64,000 bases of DNA. It comes from Bolinopsis microptera. Lineage: Eukaryota > Ctenophora > Tentaculata > Lobata > Bolinopsidae. Within the stretch, counting starts at the first letter, position 1; each line of letters begins with the position of its first letter. Location: assembly GCF_026151205.1 (NCBI RefSeq), contig NC_087072.1:6248084-6312083 (forward strand). The letters are read 5' to 3'. Below, one piece after another: positions 14,801 through 26,800 of the stretch. Position numbers and translations under genes: made by a program. The notes under the pieces are model-generated. The model had not been told where the DNA came from, ran no database searches, and was given only the letters and a program-made list of their open reading frames with translations.

Positions 14801-17800
14801 CAATTGTCTCGCCCATCGCCTGACATTTTAGGGTTTTTAACCCCTATCACCCATGAACCGGGTGCTTCCGGATTTATACCGAAACCCATATTGGAAGAAA
14901 ACACCCGATCTACAACATCAAAGCACATTTTAATAACTTGAGCACAAAACTGGTCAAAAAAAGACCAAAGTTGTTGCCCAATTTGGTATTTTTCCTCACG
15001 CGTGTAGTCAAAATGACCGATTTTTGTCAATATCTTAACAAATAAGCATTAAAGGGCTTATATTGCTCTATAAGTTGTATATAAATGTGATGTTTGCGCT
15101 CATTTTAAGCTAAAATTCAAGTCTCTACGATCTTCCTAGTTCAAGTTACAAAAATTCAGTCCCATTTTTGGTTCGCTGAGCCAAAAAACAGTTTTTTGTC
15201 AATATCTATAAAACAAAGCACTGGAGACCTTATGTTGCTTCATAAGTTGTATATAAATATGGCTATTGCGGTAATTTTAAGCTAAAATTGAAGTCTCTAT
15301 GACCTTCAGGAGCCGAAATACGAAAATCTCGTATACGCGACTGAGGGTAATTTAGAAAATTTGCCCTGTAGGGTTGTCTCTAGCGAAAGAAATTGTGCAC
15401 CCACACGATTTTGGTTAAGAATGACCTAACAAACAACCCTGTGTTGTCAGAAATAGTACACATCGAAGTGCACACTCAACTATTCCCTGCTACTAGAGTA
15501 AGAAGGGATTGATTGCTACTTGAGTACTGTATAAGTAGGAAGAAACTTGAAAGTTATCATCGTTAACATGTAATTGCAATTAACCTCGACCAAAATCCCG
15601 GGATATACAAATTAGTAATTGCAGCAGTATCTGCTACATAATCGACATACCGTGACTAATAATTCATACCGGCTACTAATTAAGACCACTAAGTTTTTAC
15701 AGCTAAATGAGTCACGTTACACGTACAATATTATAAATATAACGCTTGCATGAGTCATGATCCACTTTATAAATCAGAGCAGCATGCTGCCACGACGAAA
15801 TTTCAGTAAAAACCGCTAAATTTCGGTCAAGGGGACGGCAGAAATGTTTCTTTTCAAAACTATTCCAAAATCTCTTTTTATATTCTGATGATTTTCCGTT
15901 CATCAAAGCTTTCTTTGGGAATAGAACTTTGAGTTATTGATTAGAGGACTTCGCCGCTTCGACGCGCCGCGCAAACTAGCATTCTTGCTTCGCATCGACA
16001 AGATCGACAAGATCGACAAGATCGACAAGATCGACAAGATCGACAAGATCGACAAGATCGACAAGATCGACAAGATCGACAAGATCGACAAGATCGACAA
16101 GATCGACAAGATCGACAAGATCGACAAGATCGACAAGATCGACAAGATCGACAAGATCGACAAGATCGACAAGATCGACAAGATCGACAAGATCGACAAG
16201 ATCGTTGCTCTGCTTCGCAGAGCAACGATCTGGAAGGGTTGACATCGTCAATCAAAGTTATTGAGTACCTCAATCGTGTCTTGTGCCATCCTCATTCCTC
16301 AGTGTCCTTGTAAGATGGTCATTGAAGCATGAAGAAAAATTCAGTCGAAACAGTGAAATTTGGGTTTAAATTTGTCACTGCTCAAGAATATCTTGTGCCC
16401 ATTGCACTAATTGTCGTGAGACTACCTCAGGTAATTTGCTAGTAGTAGAACTGTTGGCTAGAGTAGGCCCCTTACTTTTATAGTTCTATGGAGCTCTCTG
16501 GCCAATTGCTCAGTCAGTGACTGATGCATATTATATTAAATTTGCAGAATGGTGCATTTTCAGTGATTTTGAATTTTAGTTGTAGTGAACGGTGGATTTT
16601 GACGTATTGAACGCACGTTCCACTCATTTTGTAGTGGAACGAAAATAAATTTATTTTCATGAATTTTTGTTTTTGATAATCACTGACGTTCACTACATCT
16701 AGATTGTAGAGTACGCTATATTAATATCTACCACATACCACACTTTATATTATCACAAACGACTAGTAACTGCGAGTACCGGTTTAAAGATTTGGCTGCT
16801 GAATCGAAAATAGTCGGATATCAATCTATTTTCCTGTTAGCTATACCAGAACTGAGTGGAAAACAGGAGAATTAAAACTATACTGAAAGTGAAAGGTTCT
16901 GGAATAATTCGAAAGTTTCTCTTTGTTTGTCTGGATGACCGCCCGAGTTCAAATTGGATGGAAAATACGAAGTTGATTAGTAACGGTACAGTAGCGCGCA
17001 ATTGCATTTTGATCAGTTTTATTGTCATATTATGTCGCCAGTGTCTCCGTTTTCCAAACAAATGGAAGTTGTTTCAATTTAAATTACTGTTACTGTACCC
17101 AAACCCAAATGATACCGAGAATGAAGTCGGTCGCTTGATTTTCCCATTCATTCACAATTATTTTATTTCAAAATTCAAATAAACTTTACATCAATGTATT
17201 ACAGTTATATTTAGAAAATACCACAATATCTCGTGTGAGGCAAAAAAATATGAAAAATGAGAGCTAGAAAAAAATTCCTGAGACTCAACACTACCAGACT
17301 GCAGCTTGAGTGAGAAACATTATGTAAACATCGCATCATAGTAAAATGTATTTCGGCTGAACCAAAACACGGTGGTAAAACCATTATTACATTGGTGCCG
17401 ATTGATTGATAGGGATAGGGAATAGGGATAGATATTGATGATAGGAGGCAGTACGCGGTATAAACGGTGCGTTACACTGTATTAACGGTGCGTTACACTG
17501 TTGTTACAGTCACGAAAATAACTGAGCTCGTTACAATTTGCAGGTCGTGAATGTCTACCTTTTATAACTGAGACTGTTTATGTTATTTAACATCTCCAAA
17601 CCAAATTACGACCTTTCTATGGTCAAACTTAATATGCAATCTGTCATGTAGTCAAGGAATGAAAGTCAAGTGAACAAATCTGTTAGATCTAGAAACACTA
17701 TTATATACTATATAAACGGTGCATTCAATGAAATGATAAATAAATAAATAGATTCTAACATTTATTACACGCTTCGACATCAAAATATACCCAACAAAGA

Positions 17801-20800
17801 TGTACAATGTACATTTAAGTCATTCAAGCGAGTCATTCAAGCAATGAATCCAAATTGCTTTAAGTTTTATCTGTGGGGAAAAGAAAATGCAGCTGAAGAG
17901 GGTTAAATTTGATAGTATTACTCATAAGACTCACACAAACTGTCACTATCATTACAACGGTCTTTCCGGAGAAGAGTAAAATAAGCCCGGCAAGTTTAGG
18001 CTGTGGGGATCAATGTCGGATTTAAAATTGGTCTCATTTAAGCACATTATGTCGAGACAATGTCGAGACATGATTCAGACAGGCACTACTAATAACTATT
18101 ATATCAAATTAACTCTTAGGATAAAAGAAAAGGATAGAAGAAAAAGTGAATGCCTTCACTGGTCCTTGGCAGTTGGCAGTGTGTATATAAATGCGCCCGT
18201 TCTTGTGCTGATATTGTATGGTGATTGGTGTCAGCGAGTTCTACTGTCAGTTGTCCAAAGGAAGAGATGGGAGTATTATCGCATGGGCATTGATAAGTCT
18301 AGTGCGTTTGACACGATCAAACGCACTACGATTCTTGAACTCCTGAAACTGTGTGGATGTAGTTGTACTGAGGATGAGCTGAGGATTGTCCGGTTGTTGT
18401 TGTCCAACACAAGGCTACGGGTGAAGGTCAATGGAGTTCTTTCAGCTGAGTTTTTAAGTCTCCTTGGAGCTTTCCAAGGTGACTATTTATCCGGCTGTCT
18501 GTTCACCCTTGTCTTAGCTGGTGTTTTGAATAAACTTAGGTGGACTATAACAATCAGTTTAGATAGGCCGATTCTCCCGATTACTATTGCTGGCCTTCCA
18601 CTTGACACTGAATATGCTGATGATGTCGACTTCAATGATGAAGAGGAAAACAACTTGAGAGCTATATTGCCCCAGACAACAGCAGCAGTACTCGAGAAAT
18701 GGAAACTCTTTGTCAATGAAGACAAAACGGACTTCACTCATGTTTATTAAGTTAGTACGGGTGAAGTTGACAGTGATGGAAAATTATTGTCGGGGAATGA
18801 AGCATGGAGGAAAAGTATCACTCTAGGGTCCGTCTTGTGTAGCAAAGCTTATATTCAGCGTCGCATAAACCTGCTGGGCCATCCCCAAAATATTCCTTGA
18901 AAAACTAGATGTTGTTCACCGCAAACATCTTCGCACTATTTTGAATATAAAGTACCCATGAGTCATCTCCAACAAAAACTTGTATAAACGCTGCAATGCT
19001 GAACCATTGTCAGAAAAAGTGGCTCGTAATCGGTGGAGAATGTTAGGACATGTTTTGCGGGGTCCTGTTGATGGACCAGCGTTTTCTTCCCTCATTTTTG
19101 CCATCAATACACTGGAGTTACCAGGGACTAGGGAGGCAGGGAAAAGAGGAAGAGCCCAAAGCAATCTATTCTCGCTGATTGTGCATGATTTATGTAAAAG
19201 AAATCTTTATATGAATAATATTTTTGATCCGTATTATCTCTGTAATTTAGCTTATGACAAGAGATATTGGCAGAAATTACAATGAAGTTTTTGATATTTA
19301 GCTATTTGTTTTAGGGAAAGATTAGACTTGGGTGTTGTTTTTTAACTATCCCTTGTTTAGAACTTTGATTTAATATAATATAATAATAACTATCAAATTA
19401 GAAGACTTTGCGTACTCACTACAGAGAATGTACTCACTACAGAGAATGTACACAATCATATATTGATTCTGATTTACTAATTTGAAATAAAAATGTCGGT
19501 GCGGAGGTGGTGATACAAGTAATATAAAATATGGTTTAATAAGATTTAACTTGTCTCTAATTAGCGCGATGTAGTTTAGAGATGTAGTTTGTTTTATTAT
19601 GAAATTATAAAGTTATAAATGGTCATAATCTGGACTAAACTACTCCCACGTCCAAATTGTCTCAAATGCCATAAAATAATTTTATTCTCCAAAATCCATG
19701 CCGATCTGCCGCCTTTCTGGCTGTGGGAAGATTTGTGAAATGAAACTCACCCCATTATTAGCCACCAGGAATCCGTGTAGACTGGTCCACTGTTCGCTGG
19801 TAGAATTACCGCCAGGTGCGTGGCTCTGTGAGCAGGGGATCTGGGAGACAAAGCGAGCTGCGTGCCGCGCAGACTCAATCAGGGGGGTTTGGAGAGGAGC
19901 CAACATCATACACACCAACTGAGTACTTCCTAACTCATCCTGCAAGATGGGATTACTTTTACAGTTTACACCAGTTAAATTAATTATCATGGTTAAGAGG
20001 GGATTTTATGGGAATTTTTGGAAATCAGGACAGTTTCTGAGAGATGAATGGTAAAAACAGCTATAAAGCCTGATCTATGAGAGGAGTGTAATACCAACTG
20101 TTTTTAGCCCTGCTAGATACGCATAAGTTGTAACAACGTGACCCCTTACCTCAGTGAATATCTTGACAAGTCTGTCTGTGTGAGCTGGGCGAAGAGCCAG
20201 GTATTCATTCCACCACTGTTTAGTATACATGAGGAACAGACGCTCTCTTTCTATCTTCCGGTCCTTTTCCATCATCAGCTGACTTTTTAACACTTCACTT
20301 GATATTCTCTTCTGCAGAGCTGGCAGCATTTTAATCCTGGAAAAAGGTAGTTTCAATTTGTACAGATATATCAAGAAATGCTTATAATCTCACACTTATG
20401 TTACTTCGGAGTATTCCAACACATTGTTACACAAGTCAAACGGGAGTGAAACCAGCCAATTGCAGGAAGCCGAAGGAAAAAAACCTCAATATTAAGCCGG
20501 AAATTTCTCGAATATTACGGTAAATACGGCAACTAATGATCCTTAACTTGAACTTTAAAGGCAAAGTACTGATTTAAACCTGACATTAAACATTACATAA
20601 TATCATTAAACATTGCATATTATATGTATATCTGTAACGTTCTGAAGATCTCACCTAAGAGTAAGCAGGCCCACAGAGACCCCACAGTCTGATTTAGTTC
20701 CAGTAACCTCCAGGTTTAGCAGCGTACCTTCTGTCTTATCAAGACACTGTCTCCAGTCAACCTCACAGCTACCTGATTGGTTAGTTTGTGTCACGTGGTG

Positions 20801-23800
20801 TAAATACTGTGTTATAATTGGTCCCAATTGGTTGGTTTGTGTCGCGTGGTGTAAATACTGTGTTCTAATTAGTTGGTTTGTGTTACAGACACTTGCACTG
20901 CCTCCAGTCAACCTCACAGCTACCTGAACCCGGACAGAGCCGTTTACTATTTACATAATATAAGGTCTTACTTAAGCTTAAGTTACAAGTCTTGCTTAAG
21001 CTAAGTTATAAGTTACAACTTAGCTTAAGCAAGTAGGGAATATATCACTGATATCCTGGCGGTTATCTTGCACAGATTTCTGCTAATGCAGTTCTGCTAA
21101 TGCAGTTCCTAACCTGATTGGTTAGTTTGTGTCACGTGGTGTAAATACTGTGTTATAATTGGTCCCAATTGGTTGGTTTGTGTCGCGTGGTGTAAATACT
21201 GTGTTCTAATTGGTTGGTTTGTGTTACAGACACTTGCACTGCCTCCAGTCAACCTCACAGCTACCTACCTGAACCCGGACAGAGCCGTTTACTATTTACA
21301 TAATATAAGGTCTTACTTAAGCTTAAGTTACAAGTCTTGCTTAAGCTAAGTTATAAGTTACAACTTAGCTTAAGCAAGTAGGGAATATATCACTGATATC
21401 CTGGCGGTTATCTTGCACAGATTTCTTCTAATGCAGTTATTGACAGAAATATTAGAATTTAGAATGTTTGACGTAATTTTCTATATATGAGCTATTATTT
21501 ATCACAACAGACTTTTGCTTTTACATTGAATACCAGCAACTTAAGAACGAGCTCATACAGGGGGGGGGGGTGTCACGTCCGTCTATGTCCGCCTATGTCC
21601 TGTCCTTTTTGGATTCTATGAGACAACGGACGTGTTTTTTGGGACATTGGCAGACACGGACGGACATTGGCGGACTCGGACGGACATTGGCGGACTCGTA
21701 CTCTGTTTTATAGATCTGGTACATTGTTGGCTCGGAATATTTGTTCAATATAACACATACGGGGGGTGATGAAGTGATCACTGTGGATTAGTCTACCCAG
21801 CGGTCTCCAGTACTCTGTCTCTATCGGGTCCTTCAACGTTAAGCTGTTAAGCTGATGTTGTCGTTCTATTGTTTATATTATCTCTATAATAGACGAAATA
21901 ACGTACGCTCATTGGTCAGATATTTAATTGATAAACCAATGGACGCGGCGATCTGAACAGCGAGTCTCTTAACTTTAGGGGGGGGGGGGGGGGGGGTGTC
22001 ACGTCCGTCTATGTCCGCCTATGTCCTGTCCTTTTTGGATTCTATTATTTTTCGCAACTTCTATGTATTATAATTTTGTACAAAACAAACGACTTATTTA
22101 TCACACTAAAGCTATTAATAGCTTTAACTTATATCAAATTATATAGGGATCCAGGAAAAGGCCCCAGGAGGAGGAGGAGGAGGAGGACTGGGGAGGAGGA
22201 GGACTGTTGAGGACTGATGAGGAGGACTGAGGACGAGGAAGAGGAGTAGGAGGAGGACTGAGGAGGGGAGGAGGAAGAGGACTGGGGAGGATCAGGAAGA
22301 CCCAGGAGGAGGACCCAGGAGGAGGACCCAGGAGGAGGACCTAGGAGGAGGAGGAGAACTGAGGAGGATGACTGAGGAGGAGAAGGACTCAGGAGGAGGA
22401 CTCAGGAGGACTGAGAAGGAGGAGGACTGAGGAGGATGGCTGAGGAGGATGGCTGAGGAGGATGACTGGTAGGGAGGAGGAGGAGGAAGAGGAGGAAGAG
22501 GACTGAGGAGGAGGAGGGGAAGGACCCAGGAGGAGAAGGAGGACCCAGGAGGAGAAGGAGGACCCAGGAGGAGGACCCAGGAAAAGGCCCCAGGAGGAGG
22601 AGGAGGACTGGGGAGGAGGAGGACTGTTGAGGACTGATGAGGAGGATTGAGGACGAGGAGGAGGAGTAGGAGGAGGACTGAGGAGGGGAGGAGGAAGAGG
22701 ACTGGGGAGGATCAGGAAGACCCAGGAGGAGGACCCAGTAGGAGGAGGAGGAGGAGGACCCAGGAGGAGGAGGAGGACTGAGGAGGACTGAGGAGGAGGA
22801 CTGACGATGACTGAGAAGGAGGAGGACTGAGGAGTACTGAGGAGGATGGCTGAGGAGGATGGCTGAGGAGGATGACTCAGGAGGATGACTCAGGAGGAAG
22901 AGGAGGAGGAGGACTCAGGAGGAGGACTCAGGAGGAAGAGGAGGAGGAGGACTCAGGAGGAGGACTTAGGAGAAATGAGAAGGAGGACTGAGGAGAACTG
23001 AGGCGGAGGAGGAGAAGGACTGAATAGGAGGAGAAGGAGGGGGACTGGGAGAGGACTGAGGAGGAGGAGGACTGATGAGAAGGATGAGGAGGAGGACTGA
23101 GGAGGAGGACTGAGGACCGAGGAGGAAGAGGAGGATGAAGAGGAGGAGGAGGACCCAGGAGGAGGAGGACTGAGGAGGACTGAGGAGGATGGCTGAGGAG
23201 GATGACTGAGAGGGAAGAGGAGGAGGACTGAGGAGGAGGAGGAAGACTGAATAGGAGGAGGAGGGGGACTAGGGGAGGACTGAGGAGGAGGATGGAGGAC
23301 TGAGGAGAAGGATGAGGAGGAGGACTGAGGTGGACTGAGGAGGACTGAGAAGGAGGAGGACTGAGGAGGAGGAGGACTGAATAGGAGGACTGAGGAGGAG
23401 GAGGACTGAATAGGAGGACGAGGGGGACTGGGGGAGGACTGAGGAGGAGGATGGAGGACTGAGGAGAAGGATGAGGAGGAGGACTGAGGACTGAGGAGGA
23501 CTGAGGAGGACTGAGGAGGACTGAGGAGGAAGAGGAGGAGGATGAAGAGGAGGAGGAGGACCCAGGAGGAGGACCCAGGAGAACTAAAGAGGAGGAGGAG
23601 GACTGGGGAGGAGGAGGACTGTTGAGGACTGATGAGGAGGACTGAGGACGAGGAGGAGGAGTGGGAGGACTGAGGAAGATCAGGAAGACCCAGGAGGAGG
23701 AGGTGGAAGAGTAGGATGAAGCATCTAAATGTTATTTCCATTTTTGTCCGTTTTTGTCCATTTTTGTCAGTTTTTGTCCGCTCTATTTTTTGTCCGTTTT

Positions 23801-26800
23801 GAAAATATAGGGTACCGATAGGGCCTGTCGTGATATCATGGATCGCTTAGGTTCCACCAGGATCTGGTAGTCCTCATAATTCTGCGGCCTCTATGTATCG
23901 TTAACTCGCACAACTCCGTAAGACCCTTGTGAGTTTGGCATGTGAAAATTTGCAGCCTTCCAGACATTGATTGGGTTAACGAGGTGTCGTACGTCACCTC
24001 AAGATCGGGTGACAGGGGGCTGACCAGGCCAGAACCCAATTGATTGGGTCTGAGGTCACGTGATTATGAGCCTGAGCCCTGAGGGCACGTGACTGTGACG
24101 TCACCAGAGCTTGTTCTTCGTTTCCCGCTAATTGGACCAGATGTGTTCCTGATCATCATAAGCATGAATCAACTATCAAGAGAAAGGAGTGGCAAGGTCA
24201 AAAGGAAATCGCGGCACGTGCAGAATCGCGATTTATCCCATTCCCTGCGACAAATCGCGATTCTCCTTTAAATCCGAGGGCAAAATATCACGTTCTTTAT
24301 ATTTATATTGAACTTATCACATCCACAGCCTTTCGAATGTAGCTGTACGGACCGAAAAAGTATTTTCGGCTCATAATGCTCAGGGAAGCATGAAACATAA
24401 ACAAAAGTAGTTTCCAGAAAAATTTTGAAAATAATTTCGATTTAGAAAATTTTCGGTCCGAGTCATTCTCCATTCTCGATAGGTACACGAAAAGTGCCTC
24501 AATATGTAAGTTACACTCCTTGTTTCTATATAATTATAAACATAACTTTTATAATAATTCTTACGTAATAATTATAATAATTTTCTATTATCACTAGAAG
24601 CCGCACAGACCTACTATCTACACACAAACCAACTAGTAATTTTCATTACCCTAATCCTATGAACCAGTTCACCCCTAATTCATAATTCGTGTAACAACAT
24701 CATGAAGAAGAGTCTGTTTAGATCTTAACACTTAAGATTATTAATGTAGATGCTATTGTTTTGCCTAACGAGCCTGTCGCTCCCTAATCTATCTATACTC
24801 ACAAGCTAGTTAACGAATTAATGACATCTAACTTAGCTATATATTATTAGGAATGGTCATCAAAATAAGTTTATAACAATGTCGATATTTTGGTAAATTT
24901 CTAGCTTCTGTCAGAAAATAAATTTACGGTTTCTATAATAGGGAGTAATTAGATATAAACTACAGTACAGCTGTACTTACACCCACATTCACAAGCATGC
25001 AAGCTCACCTGCCAGGTACCCGGTACCGAACGGACGAAACTACATGATCCCCCTATAACAGCAAAAATTGAACATTTTATTTAGCAATTTAGGTGTCCAT
25101 TAATGTCCGCTAATGTCCGTATATGTCCGTCAATGTCCGTCTATGTCCGCCTATGTCCGCCTATGTCCGTCTATGTCCGCATATGTCCGCCTATGTCCTG
25201 TCCTTTTTGGATTCTATGAGACAAGCGGACATAGACGGACGCGACACCCCCCCCCCCCTCCCCATACAGTATACTGTAGTACAAAACTTAATAATTAACC
25301 ACTTGTTGAATTAACTGAAATTTATCTGTTGTCCTTTATCTTACTCGATTACGCCTTATTTGGGAAAATAAGATAAGAGAAGTTTATCACTTTATTTTAT
25401 TCGGTTTTTTCATTTAGATAACTATACCAGACTAAACCAGACTAAACCAGACTAAACCTGACTTACCAGACTAAACCAGACTTACCAGACTAAACCAGAC
25501 TTACCAGACTAAACCTGACTAACCAGACTAAACCAGACTTACCAGACTAAACCTGACTAACCAGACTAAACCTGACTAACCAGACTAAACCTGACTAACC
25601 CAGACTAAACCTGACTATCCCAGACTAAACCAGACTAACCCAGACTAAACCTGACTATCCCAGACTAAACCAGACTTACCAGACTAAACCTGACTTACCA
25701 GACTAAACCAGACTTACCAGACTAAACCAGACTTACCAGACTAAACCTGACTAACCAGACTAAACCTGACTAACCAGACTAAACCTGACTAACCCAGACT
25801 AAACCTGACTATCCCAGACTAAACCAGACTTACCAGACTAAACCTGACTTACCAGACTAAACCAGACTATCCCAGACTAAACCTGACTTACCAGACTAAA
25901 CCTGACTTACCAGACTAAACCTGACTTACCTAATAAGTGTTTGTGTCCAGCGTGACTGGTTCTTACTATTGTAAGTAGCAACCTACTCTGACATGTTATT
26001 AAACTTCCTGGCAAGCAAATGTTGGTGTTAAAATGATAAAGTAATATAGTATATTATATACATTTCCAAGCTCTTGATATTTATCATATTAATACTTAAT
26101 TTATCATTAAAACTCCAATTAAAATTTAAAGACAGTAGTTTCTCACCACGTTTCTGTATCTGATCTATACAAAAGTAGAAGGTCTCATCGAAAGGTGGTT
26201 CACACATAGCTGGCACCGGTTTACTGGACATTCTCTTTCCTGCACAGTGGAAACTTAACTTATTTACACTAAATAACTTAACTTAATGCCACTAAACAGT
26301 TTTAAAACAAGCTTGTTAATGTAAGTAATGTGGGTGTATCGTGTGATGAGCTCAAACAAATGGGGGCAGTGTTTTTGAGCACTATAATGTTTCAGAGCAT
26401 GGAAAAGAGTCAGTGATAATATTACAGTACTTGTTTAAAACTTGAGGAGTTGTACAAACTAATTAAAACAACTCTACCAAACAACTGGTCACTAAGTCTG
26501 AACAACTGGTGACTAAAGTCTAAACAACTGGTCACTGTAGAACTGGTAACCAACCCAATTGTTTTCCTACGGCCTACCTAAACAAAGAGCGTGCAGTTGA
26601 AATGTAGCTGCCTCGTTGTTCTCCAGATCGTCTATAAAAGCTCTGCCTTGTGTTAAACTAACTTGGAGAAACCGCTTTCCTCGCGTCTCCAGCTCTGGAA
26701 CACATTTCAGATCAGTTAACCTGGCTATTTAATCTACAACAACTAATATCCGTAATAAAGACTTTTTGGCCAACTTTATAAAACAATAAAGTTAGGTTGA

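Larger units (their letters stand above)
12840..17010. repeat. Pair of diverged ~700-bp direct duplicates flanking mobile DNA
   Basis: 12965-13560 and 16335-17000 align in the same order with many indels. Shared blocks include ACAGTGAAATTTG, AATATCTTG, ATTGCACT, CCCCTTACTTTT, ATTATCACAAACG, AGTCGGA and GCCCGAGTTC. Neither copy codes for a recognisable protein. The stretch between them carries the 13893-15507 repeat and the 9-bp microsatellite. Confidence 0.55.

Noticed and set aside
15903-16273. Long open frames on both strands (repeats of Lys-Ile-Asp, Ser-Ile-Leu, Cys-Arg-Ser, Asp-Leu-Val)
   Set aside because: They are produced by the 9-bp microsatellite, which keeps all frames open. The related copy at 43728 lacks it.
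16856-17182. 108-codon plus-strand frame
   Set aside because: Lies in one of two diverged intron duplicates; the sister copy at 13.4 kb does not keep the frame.
21780-21880. Minus-strand [15 protein letters not shown] as a candidate CEP76 exon 5
   Set aside because: Splice phases do not fit and similarity ends after DPI. The 25930-26007 exon fits phase and family better.
22953-23741. 262-codon Ser/Pro-rich frame
   Set aside because: Reverse reading of the GAGGA polypurine minisatellite; no splice or start context.
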